Shown: positions 1-9,708 of the stretch, one piece after another
How the letters are laid out: each line of letters begins with the position of its first letter
How positions within the stretch are numbered: position 1 is the first letter of the stretch
Assembly: GCA_017881585.1 (NCBI GenBank)
Contig: JADGQS010000009.1
Location: 1-43,979 of the forward strand
Direction of reading: 5' to 3'
Length of the DNA stretch: 43,979 nt
From: Gemmatimonadaceae bacterium
Lineage (GTDB): Bacteria; Gemmatimonadota; Gemmatimonadetes; Gemmatimonadales; Gemmatimonadaceae
The notes under the pieces: model-generated
Databases searched by the model: none
What the model was told of the DNA's origin: nothing
The model's input: only the letters and a program-made list of their open reading frames with translations
Position numbers and translations under genes: made by a program

Positions 1-530
1 GGATGCGCGAGCACCACGCGAAGTTTGGCCGGCACCGGCAGCGAGATGATGTCGACCGGGTCGAGCGAGCGCACGAGGATGACTCCGCCGAACAGCGCGG
101 ACGCGAGGTTGTCGCCGTGCCGGCCCGACAGCTTCGACTCGGCGACGAGCGCGCACTCGAAGAGCGCGATCGCATCGAGCGGATTGCCCAGCAGGCGATT
201 CACGGCGACGGCACCCGCGACGGCCGACGCGGCGCTGCCGCCCTGTCCGCCGGAGAGGGGCAGCCGCTTCTCGAGCGTGAGGCGCACGCCGTCGTCCAAA
301 GTGCCGGCGCGCTCGAGCACCGCGATCGCCGCGATCCCCGCCGCGTTCCTGTCCGCCGCGCGCGGAAGATCCGGGTGCCCGCCGTCGATCATCGTGACGC
401 CCGGTTCGTCCGCGCGCTCCGCGATGACGCGATCGCCGGGACCCGTGACGGCCATGCCGAGCACGTCGAGTCCCGGTCCGATGTTTCCCACACCGCCGGG
501 AGCGAGCGCAGACGCGCGTTCGAGTCGCAT
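1..530 (-). CDS. thrB: Homoserine kinase, N-terminal part (cut by window edge)
   Basis: Predicted GHMP-family kinase that phosphorylates homoserine in threonine biosynthesis, in the cytoplasm. Reading the minus strand from the ATG at 530 gives about 176 residues. The segment PGGVGNIGPGLDVLGMAV (residues 11-28) matches the family's N-terminal signature, usually written PAS-xNLGPGFD. A glycine/serine-rich ATP-binding loop, PLSGGQGGSAAS, follows near residues 91-102. The loop reads GGQGGSAAS where GLGSSAAS is usual, a mild deviation. The C-terminal part lies outside the window. The gene diverges from the APC permease across 64 bases. Other GHMP kinases are possible, but the N-terminal motif favours ThrB. 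Confidence 0.85.
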   Translation of the reverse strand, partial: MRLERASALAPGGVGNIGPGLDVLGMAVTGPGDRVIAERADEPGVTMIDGGHPDLPRAADRNAAGIAAIAVLERAGTLDDGVRLTLEKRLPLSGGQGGSAASAVAGAVAVNRLLGNPLDAIALFECALVAESKLSGRHGDNLASALFGGVILVRSLDPVDIISLPVPAKLRVVLAH

Positions 531-594
531 GCGTCAGGTTAGCACCGGTGCACTTTGCTGTCCATCAGAGGAACGCAGAATTACATTCACGGCC

Positions 595-1908
595 GTGAAG
601 CTCCAGAAAACGCTGACGGGCACCGCGCTCGTGTTCGTGATGTTCTTCAACGTGTCCGGCGGGGCCTACACCACGGAGGGCCTCGCCGGTGCCGTTGGAC
701 CAGGACTCGCTTTGCTCGCCCTGTTGGTTGTACCGCTCGTGTGGTCGCTCCCGGAGACGCTGATCATCGGCGAGCTCGCCAGCATGCTGCCCGAAGAAGG
801 TGGCTACTACCGCTGGGTGCGCCGCGCGTTCGGCGAGTTCTGGGCCTTCCAGAACGGATGGGCGACGTGGCTGTACTCGCTCGTCGACATGGCGATCTAT
901 CCGGTGCTGTTCAGCCAGTACCTGCGCTGGTTCTTCCCGTCGCTCGGCGCCGGGAGCGCGTGGATCGTCTCGCTCGCGGTGATCTGGGGTGCGACGGCGA
1001 TCAACCTGCGCGGGGCGTTTCCGGTTGGGCGGGTGTCGATCTGGGCGGGATCGTTCGTGCTGCTGGGCTTCCTCGCGCTCGCGCTGTTCGCGATTCCGCA
1101 CGCGCAGCACGCGCCGTGGACGCCGTTCACGAATCCGGGCACGACGGTTCGCGCGGGACTTGCCGTGGGACTCTCGACCGCGCTCTGGAACTACATCGGG
1201 TGGGACAACGCGAGCACGGTGCAGGGCGAGGTGATCGACGCGTCGCGCAGCTACCCGCGCGCGCTGCTGGTAGCTCTGCCGCTCGTGACCCTCGGCTACT
1301 TCGTTCCGCTTCTTCCGGCGCTCGCGGCGAGTGATGGAAGCACGTGGCGGGATGGCTCGTGGCCCTCGATCGCGGCACATGTGACGGGCGGGGCAGGACC
1401 GTTCATCGCGGCGTGGATCGCGCTCGGCGGACTGGTGAGCGCCCTCGCGCTGTTCAACGCGCTGCTGCTCTCGTACTCGCGGATTCCGCTGGCGATGGCG
1501 GAGGATGGATTGCTGCCGAAGTCGCTCGCGCGGACCGATGCGCGTGGAACGCCGACGCGAGCAGTGCTGGTGTCCGCCGTGTTCTACTCCGTGTTCGTGC
1601 TCGTGCCGTTCGGCAAACTCGTGGTCGCGGATGTGCTGCTGTACGCGATCGCGTTGATGCTCGAGTTCGGCGCGCTGATCGCGCTGCGGCGGAGGGAGCC
1701 GGAGTTGCGGGGCGTGTTCAGGATCCCGGCGGGCGTCGGCGGGGTGACGGCGCTCGCCGCACTGCCGGCGATCGTGCTCGGAATCGTGATCTGGCTGTCA
1801 TTCAACGACGGAGACATCGCGCGGCCGTCGCTGATCGGCTCTGCGATCGGTCTCGCCTTGGGCCCGGTGCTGTATCTGCTCCTGCGCCGCCGTGACCGGA
1901 GCCAATAA
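595..1908 (+). CDS. APC-family amino acid permease
   Basis: Inner-membrane amino acid/polyamine-type transporter of about 437 residues with roughly 12 hydrophobic segments. The first, KTLTGTALVFVMFFNVSGG, carries the glycine-rich break typical of TM1 in the APC superfamily, and ELASMLPEEGGYYRWVRRAFG matches the conserved TM2-TM3 loop. I chose the GTG at 595 because it puts TM1 at the usual distance from the N terminus. The open frame continues upstream to base 25, but that part is the shadow of the homoserine kinase. The substrate cannot be told from sequence. The stop codon lies inside the first unit of a heptamer repeat (1902-1929). Confidence 0.85.
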   Translation: MKLQKTLTGTALVFVMFFNVSGGAYTTEGLAGAVGPGLALLALLVVPLVWSLPETLIIGELASMLPEEGGYYRWVRRAFGEFWAFQNGWATWLYSLVDMAIYPVLFSQYLRWFFPSLGAGSAWIVSLAVIWGATAINLRGAFPVGRVSIWAGSFVLLGFLALALFAIPHAQHAPWTPFTNPGTTVRAGLAVGLSTALWNYIGWDNASTVQGEVIDASRSYPRALLVALPLVTLGYFVPLLPALAASDGSTWRDGSWPSIAAHVTGGAGPFIAAWIALGGLVSALALFNALLLSYSRIPLAMAEDGLLPKSLARTDARGTPTRAVLVSAVFYSVFVLVPFGKLVVADVLLYAIALMLEFGALIALRRREPELRGVFRIPAGVGGVTALAALPAIVLGIVIWLSFNDGDIARPSLIGSAIGLALGPVLYLLLRRRDRSQ

Positions 1909-1946
1909 CCAATGACCAACGACCAACGACAGATTACTCGCCCCTA
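1902..1946. repeat. Heptamer repeat element H1, single arm
   Basis: Four consecutive seven-base units, CCAATAA, CCAATGA, CCAACGA and CCAACGA (1902-1929), are followed by CAGATTACTCG. The first unit contains the TAA stop of the upstream permease. The same words and the same 3' tail (GATTACTCG) recur in the right arm of the inverted repeat at 4474-4589, so the two are copies of one element family. It sits in a convergent junction. Confidence 0.8.
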
Positions 1947-1958
1947 AGTTCTCCTCCC

Positions 1959-4391
1959 TCACTCCCGCCGCAGCGCATCGACCGGATCGAGACCCGATGC
2001 CTTCCTCGACGGAATCCAGATGGCCAGCGCGGCGACGGCAATCAGCACGAGGGGAACGACGGCGAAAGTGACGATGTCGAATCCGCCGCTGCCATAGAGC
2101 TGGCTGCTCGCGAGTTTCGCGGCTCCGATCGCAAGTGCGAGCCCGATCCCGAGGCCCGCCGCCACCAGACCGAGCCCCTGACGCATCAGCAGGCGCACGA
2201 CGTCGCCGCGTCCCGCGCCGATCGCCATGCGAATCCCGATCTCCCGCGTCCGCTGCGCCACGGCGTACGCCATGACGCCGTAGATCCCGATCGCCGCGAG
2301 ACCGAGACCGAGCAGGCCGAAAATCCCGAGTACCGCGCCCGTGAGGCGCGCCGGGAACAGCGCGATGCCGAGGTGCGCCTCCATTGTGCGCACGTCGGAC
2401 AGGGGCATTTGCGCGTCGATCGCCGCCATCTCCGCGCGAAGGGTCGGGGCGAACGAGGCGGGATCTCCCGCGGTGCGGACCTGCACCCAGCGCCCGGCCG
2501 CAAAGTGCTGCTCCAGCGAGAGGTACATGTACGACGTCGGATCTTCGCCGAGCCGCCGGTACTTGCCGGTCGGCACGACGCCGATGACGACGTGATCGTT
2601 CCCGCCCGTGTGGACGGTGCGGCCGATCGCGTCCTGGCCCGGCCAGAAATGATCGGCGAAGTGCTGGTTGACGACGATCACCTTCTGCGCCGTGGAGTCG
2701 TCGCGCGTTTCGATGCCGCGTCCTTTTCGGATCGGGATTCCCATCGTGGCGAAATAGTCCGGGCCGATCTGGCTGACCTCGATGCTCATCATTTCGTTCG
2801 GCGAAGGCGTGTAGCCGGGAATGGTGACGCCCCAGTCGTTGTTCGAGAGCCCGAGCGGCATCAGCGTCGTCGTGGACACGTGGCGCACGGCGGGAAGCGC
2901 GGTCAGCCGTTCGTTCAGGCGGCGATAGAACTCCGCCGACCGCGCCCGGTCGTAGCCCTGCAGCGAAGGATCCACACTCGCGATCAGCAGGTGGCTGCTG
3001 TCGAATCCCTTCTCGATCGTCGTCGCCGCCTGGAGGTTGTGCAGGAAGAGTCCCGCGCACACGAGGAGCACGATCGACAGGGCCATCTGCGCGACGACGA
3101 GCCCGCTGCTCGCCCGTGCGCGCGACCGTCCGGCGGGCGCCTCGCCCTTCAGCGCCGGCACGAGCGACGGGTGCGTCGCCTGCAGCGCCGGCGCGATCCC
3201 GAACAGGATCCCGGTGAGGGCCGATGCGCCGAGCGTGAACAGCAGCACCTTCGGGCTGAGCCGCAAGTCGGGGCTGAACCCGATGTCGAACGGGATCTCG
3301 ATCCTGTTCGCGAGGCCGATCGCCCACTGCGCGACCGCGAGCGACGCGATCCCGGCGGCGGCGGCGAAGAAGAGGCTCTCGGTGAGCAACTGGCGGAGCA
3401 GCACGGAGCGTCGCGCACCGAGGCTCAGGCGAATCGCCATCTCGCGGGCGCGGTCGCGCGCGCGGGCCAGGAACAGGTTGGCGACGTTGACGCAGGCGAT
3501 GAGCAGGAGAATCGCGACGACCGCCATGACCACCGACGTGAGCCCGACCTCGGTGTTCCTGAACATCGGATGGACTCCCGCTTCGGGCTGCGGCACCATG
3601 GTGATCCCGCTCTGCTTGTAATCGTCAGGGTAGACCGCGTGAAGCTCCGAGACCAGGGCGTCCATGCGCGTGCGCGCCATCGCGGGCGTCACTCCGGGCT
3701 TGAGCCGCGCGATCATATCCATCGAATTGTTGTCGCGGTTCTCGTACCCCTTCACGTTGCCCGGGCGCGCGTCGCTCCACTGAGTGAGCGGAATCCAGAG
3801 CGAGGGCTGCACGATGGGCATGAGGCCCCGGAACTCGGCGGGCGCGATGCCGATGACCGAATAGCTGCGGCCGTTCAGCACGACCTTCCGGCCGATGATG
3901 TCCGGATCGCCGCCGAACATCGTCTTCCACGCCGGCTCGCTGACCACCACCACCGGATGCGCGTCGCGCCCGACGTCCTCCTCGGGGAGGAAGAACCGGC
4001 CCTTCAGCGGCTTCACGCCCAGGAGCGAGAAGAAGTTCGCCGACACCATCTGGCCGAAGGTGCGCTGCGGTCGGTTCGCGGCGGTGATGCTGAACAGTTC
4101 GAAGTCCGAGGCGGCGACGTCCGAGAACACGTCGGTCGCGCGCTCGCGGACGCTGAGAAAATGCGGGACCGAATTCGACCCGTACTTCATGTCGCCGGGC
4201 CACGAGCGATAGAGCTGCAGGAGCTCCTTCGGTGCGCGCACGCCGGGGAGCGGCCGGAGGAGCAGGGCGTCGACCGCGGAGAAGACCGCGGTGTTCAGCC
4301 CGATGCCGAGCGCGAGCGTGACGACGACGATGGCGGTGAAGCCCGGGTTCTTGATGAACAGGCGCCAAGCGAGTCGCAGGTCACGCAGCAT
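1959..4391 (-). CDS. ADOP-family ABC permease (MacB/FtsX-like, duplicated)
   Basis: Membrane permease of 810 residues in the family annotated as ABC transporter permease ADOP, built like two fused MacB/FtsX permeases. The N terminus (LAWRLFIKNPGFTAIVVVTL, residues 6-25) is typical. A periplasmic core domain follows (about 50-250), then FtsX helices near 290-400, a second periplasmic core (about 430-650) and final helices near 690-800. The end IPSRKASGLDPVDALRRE is the usual FtsX-type terminus. Such proteins are abundant in Acidobacteriota and Gemmatimonadota, often without an adjacent ATPase, and none is adjacent here. The substrate is unknown. The ATG at 4391 begins immediately before the conserved N-terminal motif. 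Confidence 0.9.
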   Translation of the reverse strand: MLRDLRLAWRLFIKNPGFTAIVVVTLALGIGLNTAVFSAVDALLLRPLPGVRAPKELLQLYRSWPGDMKYGSNSVPHFLSVRERATDVFSDVAASDFELFSITAANRPQRTFGQMVSANFFSLLGVKPLKGRFFLPEEDVGRDAHPVVVVSEPAWKTMFGGDPDIIGRKVVLNGRSYSVIGIAPAEFRGLMPIVQPSLWIPLTQWSDARPGNVKGYENRDNNSMDMIARLKPGVTPAMARTRMDALVSELHAVYPDDYKQSGITMVPQPEAGVHPMFRNTEVGLTSVVMAVVAILLLIACVNVANLFLARARDRAREMAIRLSLGARRSVLLRQLLTESLFFAAAAGIASLAVAQWAIGLANRIEIPFDIGFSPDLRLSPKVLLFTLGASALTGILFGIAPALQATHPSLVPALKGEAPAGRSRARASSGLVVAQMALSIVLLVCAGLFLHNLQAATTIEKGFDSSHLLIASVDPSLQGYDRARSAEFYRRLNERLTALPAVRHVSTTTLMPLGLSNNDWGVTIPGYTPSPNEMMSIEVSQIGPDYFATMGIPIRKGRGIETRDDSTAQKVIVVNQHFADHFWPGQDAIGRTVHTGGNDHVVIGVVPTGKYRRLGEDPTSYMYLSLEQHFAAGRWVQVRTAGDPASFAPTLRAEMAAIDAQMPLSDVRTMEAHLGIALFPARLTGAVLGIFGLLGLGLAAIGIYGVMAYAVAQRTREIGIRMAIGAGRGDVVRLLMRQGLGLVAAGLGIGLALAIGAAKLASSQLYGSGGFDIVTFAVVPLVLIAVAALAIWIPSRKASGLDPVDALRRE

Positions 4392-4473
4392 GGATTGGCT
4401 CGGTCGAGAGGGGTCGCTCTATGCTGGGACACTACGACCCGAGCCCATGGTTTGATTCAGCGCATCGAAACAG

Positions 4474-4589
4474 CGAGTAATCGGTCGTTGGTCATTGGTC
4501 GTTGGTAATTGGCCCGGCCACGAACCGTGCGAGGCGAATCGTGGCCGGGGCTAACTACCAATGACCAACGACCAACAACGGATTACTCG
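4474..4589. repeat. Heptamer repeat element H1, 50-bp inverted pair
   Basis: Two arms of about 50 bases (4474-4523 and 4539-4589) are imperfect reverse complements around a 15-base loop. Both start from CGAGTAATC, run through heptamers of the TCGTTGG/TCATTGG type (4485-4512 on the left) and end in a GC-rich CGGCCACGA stem base. The right arm ends 3 bases from the amidohydrolase stop codon, so it would form a large hairpin at that transcript's 3' end. No U-tract is seen. Confidence 0.85.
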
Positions 4590-4592
4590 TTC

Positions 4593-5912
4593 TTAAGGCC
4601 GCTTATACACGACCCCCGACTTCATCACGAACCTCACATTGCCCGCGCGGATCTTCGCGATGTCGCGCGTCGGATCCCCATCCACCGCGATCAGGTCCGC
4701 CCACAGCCCGACCTTCACCGCGCCCAGCCGGTTCTCGAGGTGCAGCACGCGCGCATCCACGCTCGTCGCGGCCTTGAGCGCCGCGGCGGGCGTCATGCCG
4801 TAGTTCACCAGCAACTCGATCTCGCGCGCGTTCTCGCCGTGCGTGAACACTCCGACGTCGCTGCCGTTGCAGATCCGCACGCCCGACTCGAGCGCGAGCT
4901 TGAACGACGCGCGCTTGCGCGTGATGCCCGCGGGTTCCGCGGTCACGCCCTTCTGCCAGCCTGAGTACTGGCTCGTCGCGTCGCCGGCCGCGAGGGTCGG
5001 GCAGAACGACACGTCGTGTTGCTTCATGAGCGCGAACACCTCCGCCGTGCCGGCGTCGCCGTGCTCGATGTCGTCGACGCCGGCCATCACCGCGCGGCGC
5101 ATGCCCTCGGCCGTCGTCGAATGCGCAACGACGTAGCGTCCGCTCGACTTCGCCGTCTCCACCATCACGCGCAGTTCCGCTTCGCTGAACGTCGGCATCG
5201 CCTCGCCGTTCGGGCCCCAGCGATAGTCGGCGTACACCTTGACCCAGTCGGCGCCGTGCGCGATCTGGTCGCGCGTCACGCGGATCACGTCCTCGGGCCC
5301 GTTCGCTTCTTCCGCGCCCTGAGCGGGCTCGAACGAGAAGTCGGTGCGCTTCGGCGCGTAGCTTCCGGTCGCGACGATCGCCCGCGTGACGACGTACATG
5401 CGCGGGCCGGGAATGACTCCCTGGTTCACCGCCTGCTTGAGGCCCACGTCCGCGTAGCCCGCGCCCTCGGTGCCGAGGTCGCGGATCGTCGTGAAGCCGG
5501 CCATCAGCGTGTTGCGCAGCGAGACGGTCGCCCGTGCGGTGCGAAGCGCGAGCGGCTCCTTCATGACCTGGTCGTTCCACTGCGCCTCGTTGTACGGATG
5601 GAGCAGCACGTGCGCATGTGCCTCGATCAATCCGGGAAGGAGCGTGGTGCCTGGAAGGTCGACCACCGTCGCGCCCGCGGGCGAGCCGACCTGACTCGCC
5701 GGGCCGACGGCGTCGATGCGGTCGCCGCGCACGAGCACCGTCCATCCCGCATGGGGCGTGTCGTCGATAGCGTCCCACACGGCGGCGGGTTTGAGCAGCA
5801 CGAGCGAGTCGCGCTGCGCACCGGCGGAGGCGCCCGGAGGGGCGGCGCGGCCGCGCTGTGCGAGCAATGCGGCCGGAAGCAGGAACGCCGCGGCGAACAG
5901 TGATTTCTTCAT
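4593..5912 (-). CDS. Secreted metal-dependent amidohydrolase
   Basis: Amidohydrolase-superfamily enzyme of 439 residues, predicted exported by a signal peptide ([19 protein letters not shown]). The metal site is complete: HxH in LIEAHAH (H99, H101), a likely carboxylated lysine in ADWVK (K225), H264 in VVAHS, H284 in DIEHG and D352 in NGSDVG. This set fits the imidazolonepropionase/prolidase-like branch, which hydrolyses amide or imide bonds. The natural substrate cannot be inferred. The ATG at 5912 overlaps the stop of the upstream DUF502 gene (ATGA), which suggests translational coupling. A hairpin repeat follows the stop codon. Confidence 0.88.
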   Translation of the reverse strand: MKKSLFAAAFLLPAALLAQRGRAAPPGASAGAQRDSLVLLKPAAVWDAIDDTPHAGWTVLVRGDRIDAVGPASQVGSPAGATVVDLPGTTLLPGLIEAHAHVLLHPYNEAQWNDQVMKEPLALRTARATVSLRNTLMAGFTTIRDLGTEGAGYADVGLKQAVNQGVIPGPRMYVVTRAIVATGSYAPKRTDFSFEPAQGAEEANGPEDVIRVTRDQIAHGADWVKVYADYRWGPNGEAMPTFSEAELRVMVETAKSSGRYVVAHSTTAEGMRRAVMAGVDDIEHGDAGTAEVFALMKQHDVSFCPTLAAGDATSQYSGWQKGVTAEPAGITRKRASFKLALESGVRICNGSDVGVFTHGENAREIELLVNYGMTPAAALKAATSVDARVLHLENRLGAVKVGLWADLIAVDGDPTRDIAKIRAGNVRFVMKSGVVYKRP

Positions 5913-6469
5913 GAGTCGCTGATCCTGGGAACCTCGGTGACACCGCCGGAAACGACGAACGCCATCACGTCGGACGAGACCGCATCGATGCGCGTGACGC
6001 GCGACGCGGGCACGATGATCGTGTTCCCGGCGAACGCGTACGACTGCGGGAAGTAGACGGCGACGGAATCGTGCAGTCCGAGCATCGCGAGCGATTCCTG
6101 CGTGATGAACCCGAACCCGCGCAGCGCGCCATCCGCCGAGAGCGTGACGATGACGGGCTTGTCGAAGCGCCGCTTCTCGCCGACGAACGCGTTCAGCAGG
6201 TCTTTCGTCGACGTGTAGAGCAGGCGGACGAACGGGAGCCGCTCGATGAGCTTCTCGAACCCGTCGACGAGCGGCTTGCTGAGGACGGTCGGTCCCAGGA
6301 ATCCGATCAGCGTGATCGCGCTGATGGTCGCGACGAAGCCGGCGCCCGGAATCGGCAGGTGCAGCCAGCTGTCGATGCGAACGAACACCCCGTAACACAC
6401 GTATCCCGTCACGACCGCGGGGACGGTGAGGATCAGGCCCTGCACGAAGTAGCGAAGGAGGCGCTTCAT
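5909..6469 (-). CDS. DUF502 family membrane protein
   Basis: Protein of 186 residues matching the DUF502 family, of unknown function. Two N-terminal hydrophobic segments are visible (about 8-30 and 40-62), followed by the family-typical stretch with [20 protein letters not shown] and a soluble C-terminal region ([26 protein letters not shown]). The ATG at 6469 begins directly before [11 protein letters not shown], and the longer open frame upstream is the antisense of the S9 peptidase gene. It is coupled by ATGA overlap to the amidohydrolase, so the two are probably co-expressed, and diverges from the peptidase gene across about 110 bases. Confidence 0.85.
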   Translation of the reverse strand: MKRLLRYFVQGLILTVPAVVTGYVCYGVFVRIDSWLHLPIPGAGFVATISAITLIGFLGPTVLSKPLVDGFEKLIERLPFVRLLYTSTKDLLNAFVGEKRRFDKPVIVTLSADGALRGFGFITQESLAMLGLHDSVAVYFPQSYAFAGNTIIVPASRVTRIDAVSSDVMAFVVSGGVTEVPRISDS

Positions 6470-6578
6470 GCTTCCAAGATAGCTCGCCGTAGTTCTCGTC
6501 GCCCCTCGCTTAGCGTAAACCTCAGGGGCCGCGTATTGTAGCATGTCCCGACCAACATCACTCCCACTGGCCCGCCCC

Positions 6579-9533
6579 ATGAACACTCGCCTCTTCTCCG
6601 CTTCGTGCCGCGCGCTCGCGCTGCTCCTCGTGATGAGCGCCGTCTCACTCGCCCAGTCGGCGAAGAAGCCCATCACGCAGGACATGTACGATTTGTGGCG
6701 CGCGCTCAGCGGCCCGTCGCTGTCACCTGACGGCAAGTGGACCGCGTACACCGCGGGTCCCGTCGTGGGTGAGGGCGAGCTCGTGGTGCGCGCGACGTCG
6801 GGCAGCACGGAGTTCCGCGTTCCCCGCGGATTCACGGGCCGGCCGCAGATGCAGCCGAATGCCGACTCCACGTCCACCTTCAACGCCGCGCCCGCGCAGT
6901 TCTCCGCCGATTCGCGCTTCGTCGCATTTCTGCAGTACGCGCCCAAGGCGCAGTACGACGCCGCGTCGCGCGGCGGGCGGGGTCGCGGTGCCGCCGCGCA
7001 GCCGCGCAACAACCTCGGCATCGTCGCGCTCCCCGACGGTAACGTGACGATCCTCGGGAAGGTGCGGTCGTTCCGCCTCGCACGCGACGGCGGCAAGTAC
7101 ATCGCGTACCTGATGGAATCCGACAGCGCGGTGCCGGCCTCGGGCGGCGGCGGCCGTGCCGGCGGTGGACGTGGCGGCGCGGCTGCCGCGGGTGCGACGA
7201 CGACCGGCGGAGCGGGCGGCGCGCGGCGCGATCCGGGCTTCACGCTCGTACTGCGCGAACTCGCGAGCGGCACGGAAACGAGATTCGAGGACGTTTCGGC
7301 GTTCACGATGGACGACGCAGAGAAGTGGCTTGCGTACACGACTTCATCGGCGGACTCCACGAAGCCGGGCGCCTTCGTTCGGCAGCTGTCGACCGGCGCG
7401 ACGACGACGCTGCTCGCCGGAAAGGGGAACTACCGCTCGCTCGTGCTCGATCGAAAGGGCACCCAGGCTGCGTTCGTCTCGGATCACGCGGACGTCGCGT
7501 CGGCCAAGCCGAAGTTCTCGTTGTACATGAGTGTCCTGTCCGGCGGGAAAGGACAGACTGCGCCGGCACCGGCCGCCGAAGTTGTGACTGCGTCGCAGTT
7601 CGGCGCGGGGCTCCTCGTCTCCGATCGCGGAACGGTGAGCTTCACACGCGACGGCTCGGCGCTGATCTTCGCGCTCGCGAAACCCGCGCTGGACTCGATT
7701 CCGGCGGACTCGCTTGCCGACAAGGCCATCTACGATCTCTGGCACTGGCAGGACCCCGTCATCAACGCGGTGCAGAAGGTCGGCGCCGCCCGCGACCGCA
7801 ACAAGACTTTCACGGCGATCTACCAGCCGCTCACGAAGAAGGCGCTGCGGTTGACCGATGACTCGATCGAGCGCGTGCTGGTGAGCGACAACGGCAAGGT
7901 TGCCCTCGGCACGAATGCGCTGCCGTATTCGATCGACGCCGGCTGGGGTGAGGGCGGCACCGACGTGTACGTCGTCGACCCGAACTCCGGCGCGCGCACG
8001 CTCGTGATGAAGAAGATGAAGCAGACGGCTACGCTCTCGGTCACCGCGAAGTACCTGGCGTATTTCCACGAGGGCGCGTGGCTGGCGCGCAACATCGCGA
8101 CCGGCAGGACGGTGAACCTCACCGCGAGCCTGAAGGACGTGCACTTCTTCGACGAGGAACTCGCCGCGGACGCCGACGAGCCGCGGCCCTTCGGCCTCAT
8201 GGGCTTCACGAAGGACGACTCGCGGATGCTCGTCTACGACAAGACCGACGTCTGGGAACTCGACCCGGCCGGTGCCGTCGCGCCGCTGAACGTCACGGCC
8301 GGAGCGGGGAAGAGGAGCAACATCACGTATCGCATGGGCCTCGCCGATCGCGAGGAGCCGGGCATCGATCCCGCCCAGCCGCTCGTACTCAGCGCGCTCA
8401 ACAACGACACGAAGGAGAGCGGCTACTGGAGTGCGAAGATCGGCGCGAGCGCCGCGCCGGAGCAGCTCGTGATGGGGCCGAAGAGCTATTCGGCGCTCGT
8501 GAAGGCCCGCAAGGCCGATGAGTACGAAATGCGGCAGTCCACCTACGGCGAGTATCCGGACCTCTACGTCGGAACGAGCATCGCGCAGACGACGAAGGTC
8601 AGCGACGTCAACCCGCAGGAGAAGAGCATTCCGCGCGGAACCGCCGAGCTGGTCAGCTGGCTCAGCGACGACGGCGTGAAGCTGCAGGGCATGCTCTACA
8701 AGCCGGAGCGCTTCGATCCCGCAAAGAAGTACCCGCTGATCGTGTACTACTACGAAAAGCTCTCGGACGGACTGAACGGCTACGTGGCGCCGACGGGCCG
8801 CAACGTCGTCAACCCGCTCGTCTACAACTCGCTCGGCTATGTCGTCTTCTTCCCCGACATCGTCTATACGATCGGTGCGCCGGGACCGAGCGCGGCGAAG
8901 TGCATCATTCCGGGCGTGCAGGCCCTTGTGGCGAAGGGCTTCATCGATCCCAAGCGCATGGGAATCACGGGCCAGTCGTGGGGCGGTTACGAAAGCGCGT
9001 ACCTGATCACGGTCACGAACATGTTCGCCGCGGCGGTCCCGAACGCGGCCGTGGTGAACATGACGAGCGCGTACGACGGCATCCGCTGGCAGACGGGAAT
9101 CGCGCGGCAGGGCCAGTACGAGCACGGCCAGAGCCGCATCGGCGGCTCCCTGTGGGAGTACCCGGAGCGCTTCATCGAGAACTCACCGCTGTTCCATCTC
9201 GATCGCGTCACCACGCCGATCATGTGGATGGAAAACGACGCGGACGGTGCCGTACCGTGGTATCAGGGGATCGAGTTCTACCTCGCGATGCGCCGTCTTA
9301 AGAAAGAGGCGTACATGATCACGTACAACGGCGAGGGGCACAACCCGAGCAAGCGCGCGAACCAGAAGGACATCGACAAGAAGATGCAGGAGTTCTTCGC
9401 GAACAAGCTGCTGGGGGCGCCGGCTCCGGACTGGATGACGCGCGGGATCCCGTTCCTCGAGAAGGGGAGGGATCAGATCAAGGCGGGATCGACGTCAGGT
9501 GGGATGGGCAATGAAGAGAAGCGGCCTCAATAG
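6579..9533 (+). CDS. Secreted S9-family prolyl oligopeptidase-like peptidase
   Basis: Serine peptidase of 984 residues, predicted secreted (signal peptide NTRLFSASCRALALLLVMSA). A long beta-propeller-like N-terminal half precedes an alpha/beta-hydrolase C-terminal domain. Catalytic residues are visible: S800 in GQSWGGYES, D889 in NDADGAVPW and H921 in NGEGHNP. This fits the S9 family (prolyl oligopeptidase, DPP-IV, acylaminoacyl peptidase); the exact cleavage preference is not determinable. A low-complexity Gly/Ala-rich insert lies near residues 185-215. I prefer the ATG at 6579 over the in-frame ATG at 6543 because it places the signal peptide at the N terminus. The 3' end abuts a convergent repeat element. 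Confidence 0.88.
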   Translation: MNTRLFSASCRALALLLVMSAVSLAQSAKKPITQDMYDLWRALSGPSLSPDGKWTAYTAGPVVGEGELVVRATSGSTEFRVPRGFTGRPQMQPNADSTSTFNAAPAQFSADSRFVAFLQYAPKAQYDAASRGGRGRGAAAQPRNNLGIVALPDGNVTILGKVRSFRLARDGGKYIAYLMESDSAVPASGGGGRAGGGRGGAAAAGATTTGGAGGARRDPGFTLVLRELASGTETRFEDVSAFTMDDAEKWLAYTTSSADSTKPGAFVRQLSTGATTTLLAGKGNYRSLVLDRKGTQAAFVSDHADVASAKPKFSLYMSVLSGGKGQTAPAPAAEVVTASQFGAGLLVSDRGTVSFTRDGSALIFALAKPALDSIPADSLADKAIYDLWHWQDPVINAVQKVGAARDRNKTFTAIYQPLTKKALRLTDDSIERVLVSDNGKVALGTNALPYSIDAGWGEGGTDVYVVDPNSGARTLVMKKMKQTATLSVTAKYLAYFHEGAWLARNIATGRTVNLTASLKDVHFFDEELAADADEPRPFGLMGFTKDDSRMLVYDKTDVWELDPAGAVAPLNVTAGAGKRSNITYRMGLADREEPGIDPAQPLVLSALNNDTKESGYWSAKIGASAAPEQLVMGPKSYSALVKARKADEYEMRQSTYGEYPDLYVGTSIAQTTKVSDVNPQEKSIPRGTAELVSWLSDDGVKLQGMLYKPERFDPAKKYPLIVYYYEKLSDGLNGYVAPTGRNVVNPLVYNSLGYVVFFPDIVYTIGAPGPSAAKCIIPGVQALVAKGFIDPKRMGITGQSWGGYESAYLITVTNMFAAAVPNAAVVNMTSAYDGIRWQTGIARQGQYEHGQSRIGGSLWEYPERFIENSPLFHLDRVTTPIMWMENDADGAVPWYQGIEFYLAMRRLKKEAYMITYNGEGHNPSKRANQKDIDKKMQEFFANKLLGAPAPDWMTRGIPFLEKGRDQIKAGSTSGGMGNEEKRPQ

Positions 9534-9708
9534 GCGACGGGTGAGGGGAACAACGGCGACGGGCGACAGGTGAGGGGCGATCTGGCGAAGAGCAATGAGC
9601 GACGGGTGAGAGGCGATCTGGCGAAGCGCGACGTGCAAGAAGCGAGGAGACGTTCCCCTCACTCCTCACACGTCGCGCTTCGCCGTAGTTCCCCTCACCC
9701 CTCGCGCT
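9534..9708. repeat. Heptamer repeat element H2 with inverted arms
   Basis: Fills the convergent junction between the peptidase and the cytochrome. It is made of variants of GAGCGAC, GGGTGAG, GGGCGAT and CTGGCGA. A perfect 16-base arm pair (GGCGAAGCGCGACGTG at 9620-9635, its complement at 9669-9684) extends imperfectly to 9598 and 9708. The right arm reaches into the stop codon of the cytochrome gene. The same words recur at 15921-16080. Confidence 0.85.

Noticed and set aside
25-594. N-terminal 190-residue extension of the APC permease frame
   Set aside because: The region is the antisense of homoserine kinase, and the translated extension is Ser/Pro/Arg-rich with no homology to permeases.
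2373-4508. A 711-codon open frame on the + strand opposite the ADOP permease
   Set aside because: It is antisense to a clear permease gene, its composition is Arg/His/Asp-rich low complexity, and it shows no recognisable domain. High-GC genomes give many such shadow frames; the same applies to frames at 7344-9125, 12781-13983, 19025-22195 and 28888-30621.
4474-4589. CRISPR-like array because of short regular repeats
   Set aside because: Units are 7 bases without spacers, the arms are inverted, and no cas gene is present in the window.
9598-9708. Classical Rho-independent bidirectional terminator
   Set aside because: The stem is strong, but neither side has the run of U residues expected. 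Termination is possible, yet a canonical intrinsic terminator is not shown, so it is listed as a repeat.
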